Counted from the first letter of the stretch, positions 17,210 to 27,194 are shown. The stretch is 62,222 nucleotides of DNA from JAWKRB01 sp041389885 (GCA_041389885.1 JAWKRB010000041.1:1-62222); one strand, 5' to 3'. The notes: generated by a model from the sequence alone, not told the origin. A program made the numbers and translations.

Positions 17210-20200
17210 CGCTCGCCCCGCAGGTCGTACACGAAGATCGAGTGGCCGATCACCGCCGTGGCCCGCCGCGCGCGCAGCCACGCGAAGTCGTCTCGGCCCA
17301 CGGGGACCACCCTCCCCGGCTGCTCGTAGGTCGACGGATACGCGATGCCCTGGAGCTGCGACGCGCTCACCGCGACGACGCCGCGGGGCCGGTCGCCCGC
17401 GCGCAGCGGCGTGTAGCGCAGGCCGTAGATCGACGGGTCGACGTGGCCGAAGTACGCGAGGTGCACCGACTCGACGCGGCGCTCGCGGGTCCACGCCGCG
17501 AGGCGCTGAAGGTCCTGGCCCCAGTCCACGTTCGAGTCGACGAAGGCCTCGTACGCGAGCTCGGGCCCGCCCAGCACCTCGTTCGCGTAGGGGAGGTACG
17601 AGGGGTGGGTGCCCCACGACGAGATCAGCGCCCACCCGAGCATCGCCGCGCTCGTGGGCGCCACCCAGGGCGCGCGCGTCGCCAGCGCCGCCGCGCGGCC
17701 GCACAGCACGTAGAGGGCAGGGAACAGCGGCAGGAGGTACCGCACGCCGTAGTTCACCCGGTAGAAGAGCAGCGTCGAGAGCGCGACGAAGGCCACCGCG
17801 GGCGCGGCCAGGGTCAGCGCCGCGGGGAGCTGGGTGTCGCGTTCGCCCTTGCGCCACAAGGCGATCGACACGCCCGCGAGGCCCAGGAGCCCCAGCGGCG
17901 TCTTCGTGAGAAGGCTCACGAGGTAGAACGAGCGCCACCCCTGGTTGGACCACTGCCCGAAGAGGAACCCCGCGCTGAACTCGCCCCGCGCGGCGTCGGC
18001 GGTCTTCGCGTCGATGCCCAGCAGCAGCGCGTCGGGGAGCGGCAGGCGCAGCCACGGCAGGGCGCTCGCGACGCCCCGGAAGGTTCCGCTCGCGAAGCGC
18101 AGGTCGCCCAGGCGCGCGAAGAGCCCACGAAACCCGAAGCACAGGTCGAGGGCGAGCACCGCGACGACCGTCGCCAGCGCGAGGTGCGCGCCCACGCCGC
18201 GCGGCCCGAGCGAGGCGACGCGCGCGCGCAGCGCGGCGCGGGTGGCCCAGAGCTGCGCCGCGAGCACCGGCGCGAGGAGCACCGCCGAGAACTTCGCCGC
18301 GAACGAGAGCCCGACGCACGCGCCGAAGGCCACGGCGAGGCCGCGGCTCGGCCCCTCGGTCCACCGCCAGAGCGCGTACGACGACAGGAACATGAAGCAC
18401 GTCACCGGCAGGTCGGGGGTGACCAGCCGCGCGTGCGCGAGGATCGTCGGGCACGCGACGTACGCCAGCACCGCCACCACCCCGCCGAGGGAGCCCCAGA
18501 GCTCCCGCGCCCACACGAACACGAACCACCCCAGCAGCGCCCCGAGGGCGATGGGGATGAGCCGCGCCTCGACGAACATCGACTGGTACGCCCCCCGGTT
18601 GTCGAGCATGAAGCGCGTGCTGAAGACCCACGGCTCCCATCCCCCGAGGCCCGTGCGCCACTGCGCCGAGAGGTCCACCGTCGCGCCTCGCGCGAGCATG
18701 AGCGCGCCGGAGAGCAGCTTGATGAGCGGCGGGTTCTGCGGGTTGAAGCGAAAGTCCCCCGTGCGGAGGTAGTAGATCCCCTCGGGCGGGTACACGAACT
18801 CGTCGACGGTGGGCGAGTCGCCCCTCGCGCTCAACACCGCGAGCGCGCACCACGCCGCCAGCGCGCCCAGCGCCACGAGGGAGGCGCGCCGCGGCGTGAG
18901 CCAGCGCTGAAGCGCGTCGAGCCAGCGCGGCGCCTCGCCGTCTTCGCCCCGCGGCCCAGCGGTGGCGTTGGTGCGGGCGGGCCTCTCGGGCGGCGCGACC
19001 CTGGCCGCCGCCGGGCGGATCGGCGCGCGTCCCACGCTCCGCCACGCAGACGCGATGTACGCCCACACGAGGAGCAGCGGCGCGAGGCTGAAGAGCCCCG
19101 TGAGCCCCACGCGCTCGCCGAGGTTCCACGCGTGGTTCGCGGCGTCGCGGGTCGAGACCGTCTCGGGCTGGAGCAGCGACTGGTGGTTCAGCGAGAGGTC
19201 GCCGCGCGAGAACGCGGGCCAGAACAGGTCCGAGACCGGCGCGCGCACGGTCTCTGGCGGCTGCGCGGTGGTGCTCACGGCCACGAAGGCGAGCACGACG
19301 CCCCAGAGGCTGAGGGCGGTGATCCCGCGGCGCTGATCGGCCGAGGCGCGGTCCCAGAGCGGCGCGAGCCCCAGCGCGAGGAACGGAATCGCCGGGGCCA
19401 TGTGCCTCGGGCCGTAGGACCATCCCCCGTCCCAGTACGCGTACGAGGCGTTGAGCAGCACATAGTACGCCGCGATGGCCGCGGCCGTGACCCCCGCGCC
19501 CCGATGCCCCGGCCGCCGCCCGAGGAGCCACAGCCCCAGAGGACCCAGCAGCAGCGCGGGCGCGAGTCGCGCGATGCCGCGATACGACCCGAAGAGAATC
19601 CCCCACAGCGCCTCGGACCTCGGGCGCGTGACCCCGAAGATCCCCTGCTGCATGCCCGCGAAGCCTCGGATCTTCGAGTACCCCAGGGTGAACGCCGAGC
19701 CGAAGGCCGCCGAGTTGTACATCGCCAGCGCCGCGGCGGTCACCGCGGCGCCCGCGGCGACGCCCATCGCCACGCGACGTCGCCGCAGCGGGTCGCTCCA
19801 GACGTGCGCCAGGGCCAGCAGCGAGATCATCGCCGCGGGCACCGCCGCGGGGTACTCGGTGACCGTCGCCCATCCCCCCGCGAGGCCGACGAACAACCCC
19901 AGCCGGCCGTCGCGCTGCTCGTCGTCGTCGCGCTCGCGGAGCGCGAGGGCCGCGGTGAACGCGCCCAGCAGCGAGGCCGTGGCGAGCGCGCTGCCCCACA
20001 TCAGCGTGGCGTACGCGAAGGCGGGGGAGCCCAGCGCGAACACCCCCGTCGCCAGGAGCGCCCCCGCGGGTCCGGCCCCCAGGGCCTGGGCGCACGCGAA
20101 GAGCAGCAGCGCCGCGAGGGCCGTCGGGAGCGCGCTCGTCGCGAGGGTGGCGACGTAGCCCAGAAAGGTCACCTCGCCGGGCGTCGGCGGAGACGAGGTG

Positions 20201-20541
20201 CCGTACGACGCCAACGCCACCGCGGGCACGGCGGTGAGCGAGCTGCCTGGAGCCTTGTCGGAGTAGTAGTGCCCCCCCCGCTCGGCGTAGTCGCCGGTGA
20301 TCAGCCGGTCCCCCCCGCGCGCGGTCTCGTCGATCCGCAGGGTGCGGTGCTCGACGATGGCGCGGGTGAGGGCGAAGCGGGTGTTCTGGTTCCAGCCGCC
20401 GCCTTGAAAGAAGTAGGCGTAGGTCACGAAGAGCCCGGCGAACAGCAGCCGGACGCGGGCGTCGCGCCACGGGATCTTCGGGGACGAGGATGGGCTACGC
20501 ACGTCGCCGCGAGCGTCACCGCAGCCGGGGGCGGAGCGCAA
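17206..20541 (-). CDS. Double-length GT-C glycosyltransferase (two PMT/ArnT-like halves)
   Basis: 1111 residues with many transmembrane helices. The N-terminal half (about residues 30-500) carries a GGHYYSDKAPGSS loop found in polyprenyl-phosphate-dependent glycosyltransferase-like proteins. The C-terminal half (about residues 545-1111) starts like a family-39 enzyme, with the DSPTVDEFVYP acidic loop and NPPLIKLLSGAL. It ends in a soluble domain reading DSNVDWGQDLQRLAAW. Each half is about the size of a normal GT-C enzyme, so this looks like a tandem fusion. A Pro/Ala/Arg-rich linker (about 490-545) joins them. The product would transfer sugar from a lipid carrier at the outer face of the inner membrane. 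The substrate is unknown. An alternative start lies at about 20470. Confidence 0.85.
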   Translation of the reverse strand: MRSAPGCGDARGDVRSPSSSPKIPWRDARVRLLFAGLFVTYAYFFQGGGWNQNTRFALTRAIVEHRTLRIDETARGGDRLITGDYAERGGHYYSDKAPGSSLTAVPAVALASYGTSSPPTPGEVTFLGYVATLATSALPTALAALLLFACAQALGAGPAGALLATGVFALGSPAFAYATLMWGSALATASLLGAFTAALALRERDDDEQRDGRLGLFVGLAGGWATVTEYPAAVPAAMISLLALAHVWSDPLRRRRVAMGVAAGAAVTAAALAMYNSAAFGSAFTLGYSKIRGFAGMQQGIFGVTRPRSEALWGILFGSYRGIARLAPALLLGPLGLWLLGRRPGHRGAGVTAAAIAAYYVLLNASYAYWDGGWSYGPRHMAPAIPFLALGLAPLWDRASADQRRGITALSLWGVVLAFVAVSTTAQPPETVRAPVSDLFWPAFSRGDLSLNHQSLLQPETVSTRDAANHAWNLGERVGLTGLFSLAPLLLVWAYIASAWRSVGRAPIRPAAARVAPPERPARTNATAGPRGEDGEAPRWLDALQRWLTPRRASLVALGALAAWCALAVLSARGDSPTVDEFVYPPEGIYYLRTGDFRFNPQNPPLIKLLSGALMLARGATVDLSAQWRTGLGGWEPWVFSTRFMLDNRGAYQSMFVEARLIPIALGALLGWFVFVWARELWGSLGGVVAVLAYVACPTILAHARLVTPDLPVTCFMFLSSYALWRWTEGPSRGLAVAFGACVGLSFAAKFSAVLLAPVLAAQLWATRAALRARVASLGPRGVGAHLALATVVAVLALDLCFGFRGLFARLGDLRFASGTFRGVASALPWLRLPLPDALLLGIDAKTADAARGEFSAGFLFGQWSNQGWRSFYLVSLLTKTPLGLLGLAGVSIALWRKGERDTQLPAALTLAAPAVAFVALSTLLFYRVNYGVRYLLPLFPALYVLCGRAAALATRAPWVAPTSAAMLGWALISSWGTHPSYLPYANEVLGGPELAYEAFVDSNVDWGQDLQRLAAWTRERRVESVHLAYFGHVDPSIYGLRYTPLRAGDRPRGVVAVSASQLQGIAYPSTYEQPGRVVPVGRDDFAWLRARRATAVIGHSIFVYDLRGER

Positions 20542-20618
20542 GCGCGACGTCGAGGTCGGTCGACCGTTCGCGCCCCTCCGCCCGCGCCGCTTGCGCGCAG
20601 GGGCAGGACTGCGATTCC

Positions 20619-23474
20619 ATGACCCCCAGCATGCGACCTTCCTTCGCCCTCCGACGCCTCACCCTCCCCGCCGTCCTCGCCCTCCTCGGCGCCTGCGACG
20701 GGACCTCCTCGGACGTGGTCGTCGGCGTCGACGCCGGCGGCGCGGTCGATGTCTCCCTCGACGCGACCGCCCCCGACGTCCCGGCGCCCGCCGACGTCGT
20801 CACCGCCGACGTCGTGGCCCCGCCCGACGTCCCCGACGTCGTCCAGGACCTCGACGCCCCAGGGGACGCGACCGCCGACGCGGCGCCAGACGTCCCGGCC
20901 GACGTCGACCCTCGCTGCACCTCGAACGACGCGTGCTCCGGCGAGACCCCGGCCTGCGACCTCGCCACCGGGCGCTGCGTGCAGTGCACGGCGAGCGCCG
21001 AGTCCGCGTGCTCGCCGCAGCAGCACTGCGACGCCGTCGCGCAGCGATGCGTCGCGGGGTGCCGGAGCGACGAGGGCTGCGGCGCAGGCGGCGACGCCGG
21101 TCCCAGGGGGCGCTGCGACGTCGCCCAGCACGCCTGCGTCGAGTGCCTCGCCGACCCCGACTGCGGCGCCGGTCGCCTCTGCGTCGGCGCCGTGTGCGTG
21201 CCTGGATGCAACGGCGGACAGGCCTGCCCCGCGGGGCAGTCGTGCTGCAACGGCGCCTGCGCCGAGGTCGGCACCAGCACCGCCCACTGCGGCGGCTGCG
21301 GCACCGTCTGCCGCACGCCCAACGGCATGCCGGCGTGCCAGAACGGCGTGTGCGTCGCGGGGATGTGCGCCGACGGGTTCGCCGACTGCAACAACAGCAA
21401 CGCCGACGGCTGCGAGACCGCGCTCCGTGACGACGTCTCGAACTGCGGCGCCTGCGGCAACGCCTGCGCGACGCCCCCGCGCGCCGCCGCGGCCACCTGC
21501 GTCGCGGGGCGCTGCGGCTTCACCTGCGAGTCGGGCTTCGCCGACTGCGACGGCGACGCGAGCAACGGCTGCGAGGTCGACACGCGCACCACCGTCACCG
21601 CCTGCGGCGCCTGCGGAAACACCTGCACGGCCGCCAACGCCACGCCGTCGTGCGCGATGGGCGCCTGCGGCTTCACCTGCACCGCGGGCTTCGCCGACTG
21701 CGACGGAATGTCGTCCAACGGCTGCGAGGTCGACACGCGCTCGACGCTCACGCACTGCGGCGCGTGCAACAACGTGTGCCCCGCGCGGGCCAACGCGACG
21801 GCGACGTGCGCCGCGGGCGCGTGCGGCTTCACCTGCAACGCGGGCTTCGCCGACTGCAACGGCGCGGCGGGCGACGGCTGTGAGGTCGCGCTCAACACGA
21901 GCGAGGCCCACTGCGGGCGCTGCGGCAACGCGTGCGAGCTCGGATCGGCTTGTGTCGCAGGCGCTTGCACCGCGCGACCGGCGGGCGACGGACGCGACGG
22001 CGAGCTCGTGGTGACCGACGCCTACGACATCGCCGCGCGGCTTCGCAACGGACGCACGGTCCCTGACGCGGTGTCGTTCCCGGTGAGCGCGCTCGCGGGC
22101 GCCGAGGCGCGCGTCGGAGGAACGCCCTCGACCGGACTCGCCGTCGGCGACGAGGTGCTGCTCATCAACCTGCGCGGAACCTCCACGGCCTTCGCGTCCG
22201 TGGGTCGCTGGGAGACGCGCTTCGTCATGGGCGTCTCGGGGACCACCGTGCGGCTCGACCGCGCGCCCTCGACGACCTTGGGCGAGAGTTCCAACGCCGA
22301 CCTCACCGGGCAGGTCGTGGTGATGCAGCGCGTGCCGCAGTACACGCGGGTGATCGTGCGCACCGGAGGACGGCTCAGCACAGGTGCCTTCGACGGCGCC
22401 CGCGGCGGCGTGCTCTGGCTGCGCGCGAGCGAGCGGGTCACCGTCGAGGCGGGCGGCGCGATCGAGACCGACGCCCGCGGCTTTCGCGGCGGCGCGGCGG
22501 GCGACGGCACCGGCGGCGGTGGCCGAGGCGGCGAGTGCTACGCGGGCGCAGGCGGCAACGGCGGCGCGCCGGGCGCGTCCGGGCAGCCCGGCGGAGGCAA
22601 CGGCGACGGCGCGCCCACGCCCACCCCCGGCGGACGGTGCGCCGGCGGCGGCGGCGGCGACGGCACCGGGAACTCCGACGACGGCGCGGGCGGCGGCGGC
22701 GGCGCGGGCTACGGCGGCGGCGGCGGCGGTGGAGGAGGCGGATCGGGCTGCGGCGCAGACGGATCCGCGGGAGGCACCGGGGGATTGACCGCCGTGCCCG
22801 GCGGCGGCGGCGGCGCGTCGACCTGCAACCCCGCGGACATGGCGCGGGGCGGCAACGGCGGCAACGCAGGGAGCGCGGGGAGCACGGCGACCTCGTCGAG
22901 CACCGCGGCGCCTCCGTACCTCGCGGGCGCGGTGGGTGTCGGCGCCACCGGCGGCGGCGGCGGCGGCGGGACCACCGGCAACTACTACGGCGGCGGCGGC
23001 GGCGGCGGCGGCGGGCTCGCGGGGGACCCTGGCCTCGGGGTGATCCTGCTGGGCGGCGGCGGCGCGGGCGGCGGCGGCAGCGCGTTCTCCGTGGGGGGCG
23101 GCGCGGGCGGCGCGGGCGGCGGCGTGGTGACCCTGATCTCGCCGAGCCTCGAGGTGGCGAGCACCGCGCGCATCTCGGCCGACGGCGCGTCGGGCGCCGT
23201 GGTGACCGCGCGCAACCGCGGCGCGTGCGGCGGCGCGGGCTCAGGCGGCACCGTTCGCCTTCGCGCGACGACCCTCACCCTGACGGGCCGCGTCTCGGCC
23301 GTGGGCGGCGCCCCCGTGCGCGGCGGCGGATCGGGCGGCGGCGGCGGCGGCGTAGGCCGCGTGCGCGTCGAGTTCGCGACGGTCAACGGCCAGACCAACG
23401 GGACCGCGGGCGCGACCACCGCCCTCGCCGCGCAGGTCACGCCCGCGCCGGGCTCCGTGGGCGTCGGGCTGTAG
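20619..23474 (+). CDS. Cys-rich and Gly-rich surface lipoprotein
   Basis: 951 residues from the ATG at 20619. The signal peptide ends LALLGAC. An Asp/Val/Pro-rich linker follows, then a disulphide-rich region (about residues 105-460). That region has MopE-like repeats of the form GFADCDGxxxNGCEVDT plus CGACGNxC, repeated about five times. Then comes a beta region and a long glycine-rich tail (about 620-900) with GGGG runs. The end resembles a beta-helix. It probably sits on the cell surface; the Cys-rich repeats may bind metal. It is divergent from the glycosyltransferase gene across 77 bp. Confidence 0.9.
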   Translation: MTPSMRPSFALRRLTLPAVLALLGACDGTSSDVVVGVDAGGAVDVSLDATAPDVPAPADVVTADVVAPPDVPDVVQDLDAPGDATADAAPDVPADVDPRCTSNDACSGETPACDLATGRCVQCTASAESACSPQQHCDAVAQRCVAGCRSDEGCGAGGDAGPRGRCDVAQHACVECLADPDCGAGRLCVGAVCVPGCNGGQACPAGQSCCNGACAEVGTSTAHCGGCGTVCRTPNGMPACQNGVCVAGMCADGFADCNNSNADGCETALRDDVSNCGACGNACATPPRAAAATCVAGRCGFTCESGFADCDGDASNGCEVDTRTTVTACGACGNTCTAANATPSCAMGACGFTCTAGFADCDGMSSNGCEVDTRSTLTHCGACNNVCPARANATATCAAGACGFTCNAGFADCNGAAGDGCEVALNTSEAHCGRCGNACELGSACVAGACTARPAGDGRDGELVVTDAYDIAARLRNGRTVPDAVSFPVSALAGAEARVGGTPSTGLAVGDEVLLINLRGTSTAFASVGRWETRFVMGVSGTTVRLDRAPSTTLGESSNADLTGQVVVMQRVPQYTRVIVRTGGRLSTGAFDGARGGVLWLRASERVTVEAGGAIETDARGFRGGAAGDGTGGGGRGGECYAGAGGNGGAPGASGQPGGGNGDGAPTPTPGGRCAGGGGGDGTGNSDDGAGGGGGAGYGGGGGGGGGGSGCGADGSAGGTGGLTAVPGGGGGASTCNPADMARGGNGGNAGSAGSTATSSSTAAPPYLAGAVGVGATGGGGGGGTTGNYYGGGGGGGGGLAGDPGLGVILLGGGGAGGGGSAFSVGGGAGGAGGGVVTLISPSLEVASTARISADGASGAVVTARNRGACGGAGSGGTVRLRATTLTLTGRVSAVGGAPVRGGGSGGGGGGVGRVRVEFATVNGQTNGTAGATTALAAQVTPAPGSVGVGL

Positions 23475-23482
23475 CCCCGTGA

Positions 23483-24256
23483 CTACTTCGCGTCGGCGAT
23501 GAAGTAGGTGTCGAAGGGGCGCGGGCTGTCGAGCACCGCGCGCACCTCGGTCTTGAGCGCGTCGATCGCCTCTCCCTGGCTCGTCGGCGCGACCCGGAGC
23601 GGCGTCTCGGCGTCGACGCGGGCGAGGGAGATTCCGACCACGCGCACCGCGCCGTCGCCGTCGACCGCGCGCGTCCAGGTGTCGACGCGGCCTTCGCGAT
23701 ACGTGTCTCCCGCGCGCCAGAACGACATGCCGTAGACCACGTCGGCGCCGCGTCCGTCGTCGGTGAGCAGCAGGTGCGCCGCCGTGTCGAGGGCGTCCAG
23801 GCTCTCGCCGCCGGGGAGCGTCGCGAGCGCCACTGGGGACGCGCCGAGCGCCGCCCACGCGTCGTTCGCGGCGAGGTCCTGGGCGAACGCGTCGACGCAG
23901 TCGGCGTCGAGGCGCTCGGAATCGGCGCGCCCCACGGCGTACCCCAGGGTCGCCTGGTAGCTCACGACGTCGTGGGTCATCGCGAGGTCGCCGCCGGGCT
24001 CGATGGCGAAGGCGTGGGGCAGCGCCTTGGGGGTGCGCGCGGTGAGGAATCCCACGACGACGAGCTCACGCCCGAACACGGGGAACACGCCCCACACCTC
24101 GGCCTGTCGCGACTTGTTCTTCTTGGCGATCGCCTGGAGCGCGGAGGTCACGGGGGAGGCGATCCCCTCGGGTCGACGGGCGACACGAAAGGCGCGCCCA
24201 TAGACGACACGGGCGGCGGGGGAGGGCTGCGCAGAGGGCGTGGAGGATCGGGCCAT
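23483..24256 (-). CDS. Hypothetical protein
   Basis: 257 residues from the ATG at 24256. No signal peptide or membrane segment is seen. The sequence is a well-mixed alpha/beta pattern (QAEVWGVFPVFGRELVVVGFLTA and GMSFWRAGDTYREGRVDTWTRAV) with no motif I recognise. It stands alone, convergent with the Gly-rich lipoprotein (8 bp between stops) and divergent from the kelch-like gene across 130 bp. Confidence 0.8.
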   Translation of the reverse strand: MARSSTPSAQPSPAARVVYGRAFRVARRPEGIASPVTSALQAIAKKNKSRQAEVWGVFPVFGRELVVVGFLTARTPKALPHAFAIEPGGDLAMTHDVVSYQATLGYAVGRADSERLDADCVDAFAQDLAANDAWAALGASPVALATLPGGESLDALDTAAHLLLTDDGRGADVVYGMSFWRAGDTYREGRVDTWTRAVDGDGAVRVVGISLARVDAETPLRVAPTSQGEAIDALKTEVRAVLDSPRPFDTYFIADAK

Positions 24257-24386
24257 GCGCTTCGGTATCACGCGCCCGCGCGCCGACGCGAAGGCGAGGT
24301 CAGTCCACGGGATCGCTGCGCCCTGGAGCGCTCCACGCCGCACCGCGCGACGAAAGAAACTGGCGCGGGGACGAGGAGAAACCTAC

Positions 24387-25376
24387 ATGCGCAGCATGAC
24401 CCTCCGCCGATCCACGGCCCCAGGCGCGAGCTCGATTCTCAGAGTGAGCGCGCTCCTCGCATCGCTGTCGTGCGGGTGCTCCGATCCGGTTGCAGGCCCT
24501 GTCGATGTGTCCGAGCGCGATGGCGCCACGGCCGACGCACCCCTGTCCGACGCGCCCACGACGGACGCGCCCGTGATCGACGCGCCCGTGATCGACGCGC
24601 CCGCGACGGATGCGCCCACGACGGACGTGCCCGTGATCGATGCGCCCGTGATCGACGTACCCGTGATCGACGTACCCGTGATCGACGCACCCGCGATCGA
24701 CACGCCCGCGATCGATGTGACGTCGCTGCCCGACATCGTCGACGCGCCCGCGTCCGCAGACGTTCTGCCCCAGGACGTCGTGCGGATCGACGCGGTCGCG
24801 GCGGACGCCTGCGTCGCGCGCTGCGCGGGGCGCGTCTGCGGCGACGACGGATGCGGCGGCTCCTGCGCGCCCGGATGCGCCGCGGGTCAGAGCTGCGTCG
24901 CGAGCACAGGTCTCTGCAGCGCAACGGGTTCGGTGTGGGCGAGGCGCTCGCTCGCGAACTCCCCGACGGGCCGACACAGCGCGGCCATGGCCTACGACAG
25001 CGCGCGCGGCGTGGTCGTGCTCTTCGGCGGCAACTCGACCTCGGCGACCTACGACGCGACCACCTGGGAGTACGACGGCACGAACTGGTCGCGTCGCTCG
25101 CTCCCCAGCGCACCGACGGGACGTCACGACGCGAGCATGGCCTACGACAGCGCCCGGCGCGTCGTGGTGCTCTTCGGCGGCAACTCGACCTCGGCGACCT
25201 ACGACGCGACCACCTGGGAGTACGACGGCACGACCTGGACGCGCCGCGCTCTTCCCACCTCGCCGACGGGCCGACACAGCGCGGCCATGGCCTACGACAG
25301 CGCGCGCAACCGCGTCGTGCTCTTCGGCGGCAACTCGACCTCGGCGACCTACGACGCCACCACCTGGGAGTTCTGA
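24387..25376 (+). CDS. Kelch-like lipoprotein with Asp-rich hexapeptide linker
   Basis: 329 residues. The ATG at 24387 is preceded by GAGGAGA at 24371-24377. A signal peptide with a lipobox-like CGC end is followed by a tandem DAPVID-type linker (about residues 50-110) and a small Cys-rich module (CAGRVCGDDGCGGSCAPGC). Three kelch-type blades of 50 residues follow (PTGRHSAAMAYDS, VVLFGG, TWEYDG). The third ends abruptly at TTWEF, so at three blades the propeller is short of the six or seven usually needed. Likely exported. Either the gene is truncated or it assembles as an oligomer. Confidence 0.85.
   Translation: MRSMTLRRSTAPGASSILRVSALLASLSCGCSDPVAGPVDVSERDGATADAPLSDAPTTDAPVIDAPVIDAPATDAPTTDVPVIDAPVIDVPVIDVPVIDAPAIDTPAIDVTSLPDIVDAPASADVLPQDVVRIDAVAADACVARCAGRVCGDDGCGGSCAPGCAAGQSCVASTGLCSATGSVWARRSLANSPTGRHSAAMAYDSARGVVVLFGGNSTSATYDATTWEYDGTNWSRRSLPSAPTGRHDASMAYDSARRVVVLFGGNSTSATYDATTWEYDGTTWTRRALPTSPTGRHSAAMAYDSARNRVVLFGGNSTSATYDATTWEF
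24934..25376 (+). repeat. Three tandem 150-bp repeats encoding kelch blades
   Basis: Segments starting near 24934, 25084 and 25234 repeat with a period of exactly 150 bp. The stretch beginning CTCTTCGGCGGCAACTCGAC recurs at about 25020, 25170 and 25320 with almost no differences. Such identity at DNA level points to recent duplication or ongoing homogenisation within the gene. Confidence 0.9.
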
Positions 25377-25425
25377 GCTCGCGCCCCAGGACCGACGCCA
25401 ACGCACTGTCGCGCAAGAAGTCCCT

Positions 25426-27117
25426 CTACTCGCGCACCACCACGCGCCCCGCGGGCACGCCCGTCAGCCTTCGCACGGCGCCGGAGACGAAGCGCACCTC
25501 CACGGAGTCGGCGGAGGCGTGCGTCCCGAGGCCCACGAAGACCCCGTGGGGGCCGCTCCCGGCGATGGAGTAATTGCCGTCGAGGCGTCGCACGTGGCGC
25601 TGTCGCCCGACGGTCACCGTCACCTGCGCGCCGATGCCGTCTCGCGCGCCGGCGAGGCCGCGGGCTTCGACCCACAGCGCGCGCCCCGCGCTCGCGTCGT
25701 TGCGAAGGAACACCACGCCCCCAGGGTGGTTGGGAAAGGCCTGCCGCGGCAGCGCGAGGTCGAGGTCGCCGTCGCCGTCGAAGTCGGCCGCCACGGGGAA
25801 CATCGCGCCATGGCGCTCCCCCAGGCGCACCGCGTCGGTCACGTCGCGGAGCCGCGCGCCGTCTCCCCGGAGCATCGCGCCGCTCTGGAGCACAGGCTCG
25901 GGAAACAGGTCGCGGAGCCCCGTGGACCCCGCCCCGAGGTACACGTCGTCGATGCCGTCGTGGTCGTAGTCGAAGACCAGCGGCGTCCATTTCGTGGTGG
26001 GGGCGAGGGGGCTCGCGGGGTCGAGGTACTGCGCCTGAAAGCCGTCGAGGGGGCCCATCCAGGGGTGCTCGGGGTCGAACTCGCTCCAGGGGTTGGCTTC
26101 GTTCGTCACGATGCCGTACGCGCCGCCCCCCAGCGCCTCGGCGACGTCGACCCACGCGTCGCCGCGCCGCTGGAGCAGGAGGTTGCGCCCGAAGTTCGAG
26201 ATCATCAGCTCGTCGCGCCCGTCGCGGTCGACGTCGATCGGCGCCACGCCCATGCCGAAAATCTCCGCGCCGAAGCCTTGCGGCACAGGGGCTTCGCGCA
26301 ACGTGAGGGCGTCGCCCTGCCCCTCCACCCGGAGCACCTGGTTGCCGCCGTTGAGCATGCCGAAGTCGGCGATGACCAGCAGCTCGTCGCGCCCGTCGAG
26401 GTCGAGGTCGTGCCAGCGGATCGAGAGCGCGCGTCGCGCCTCGGCGGCGACGGGGATGGGCGCGAAGGTCCACGGCGCCGTCTGCCGCCAGGCGCGCACC
26501 CCCGCGGGGCAGCCGCTGATGAACACGCGCGGGCAGTCGCCGGGCATCGCGGTGGCGCCGAAGGTGAGGTCGAGGCGCCCGTCGCGGTCGATGTCGGCGG
26601 GGGCGATGGTGGTGACGTCGTCCATCCCGCCGAGGGCGGTGACCCGCTCGAAGGTGGTCCCCGTGTTGCGAAAGAGGATCACCCCAGACTCGTCGCGGCT
26701 GTGCAGCATGAGGTCGGGGCGGCCGTCGCCGTCGAGGTCCGCCGACGCCGCGGAGTTCACGCTACGGAGCGCCGAGAGCCCCCAGGACGCCGCGTGGTCG
26801 GTGAAGCCGCCGGGGGTGTTCAGCCAGAGCGCGGGGGCGGCGTCGCCGTCGTACACGGCGAGGAGGTCGGGGCGGCCGTCGCTGTCAAAGTCGGCGCTGG
26901 TGAGCGCGCCGGTGAGACCTTCGGCGCTCGTGCTGGTGACGGTGGCGCGGGCGCCCCAGAGGGCGCTGGCGTCGCAGAAGGTCCCAGCGGGGTTGGCGCC
27001 GCAGCGCACGAAGCCGCGGGGCGCGACCTGCGTGTCGCTCGTCGGCGGGGCCGACTCTCCGCATCCGAAGAGCGAGAGCGTCAGCGCCACCGACCAGCGA
27101 GGCAGGGTGGGGGACAT
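25426..27117 (-). CDS. FG-GAP/VCBS-repeat lipoprotein with ASPIC/UnbV-like C-terminus
   Basis: 563 residues. The signal peptide ends TLSLFGC. The body holds at least six FG-GAP/VCBS-type calcium-binding loops of the form DxDxDGRxDL (SADFDSDGRPDLL, SADLDGDGRPDLM, PADIDRDGRLDLT, VFDYDHDGIDDVY, AADFDGDGDLDLA), typical of a beta-propeller. The C-terminal region (GIGAQVTVTVG...R, then DSVEVRFVSGAVRRLTGVPAG) matches the ASPIC/UnbV domain of CRTAC1-like proteins. Probably an exported surface protein. It is convergent with the kelch gene. Confidence 0.9.
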   Translation of the reverse strand: MSPTLPRWSVALTLSLFGCGESAPPTSDTQVAPRGFVRCGANPAGTFCDASALWGARATVTSTSAEGLTGALTSADFDSDGRPDLLAVYDGDAAPALWLNTPGGFTDHAASWGLSALRSVNSAASADLDGDGRPDLMLHSRDESGVILFRNTGTTFERVTALGGMDDVTTIAPADIDRDGRLDLTFGATAMPGDCPRVFISGCPAGVRAWRQTAPWTFAPIPVAAEARRALSIRWHDLDLDGRDELLVIADFGMLNGGNQVLRVEGQGDALTLREAPVPQGFGAEIFGMGVAPIDVDRDGRDELMISNFGRNLLLQRRGDAWVDVAEALGGGAYGIVTNEANPWSEFDPEHPWMGPLDGFQAQYLDPASPLAPTTKWTPLVFDYDHDGIDDVYLGAGSTGLRDLFPEPVLQSGAMLRGDGARLRDVTDAVRLGERHGAMFPVAADFDGDGDLDLALPRQAFPNHPGGVVFLRNDASAGRALWVEARGLAGARDGIGAQVTVTVGRQRHVRRLDGNYSIAGSGPHGVFVGLGTHASADSVEVRFVSGAVRRLTGVPAGRVVVRE

Positions 27118-27194
27118 GAAACGAGGATAGTGGGAGGGGGAGGCGCGGAGTCAAGTACGCAGGGCCTCGACTCCGCACCGCCGGGGAGGTGGGA

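Noticed and set aside
15953..20470. A 1505-codon open frame on the minus strand covering two genes
   Set aside because: Only its last 418 codons are real. The rest is an Arg/Ala/Gly-rich shadow of the glycosyltransferase gene, a normal effect of very high GC.
17242..20622. A 1126-codon open frame on the plus strand opposite the glycosyltransferase
   Set aside because: It is almost entirely Arg, Glu, Gly, Pro and Ala, with no domain. It mirrors the codon bias of the real gene on the other strand.
22500..23400. Long GGC-rich repeats resembling a repeat array or CRISPR
   Set aside because: There are no regular spacers. The pattern is explained by the glycine-rich tail of the lipoprotein.
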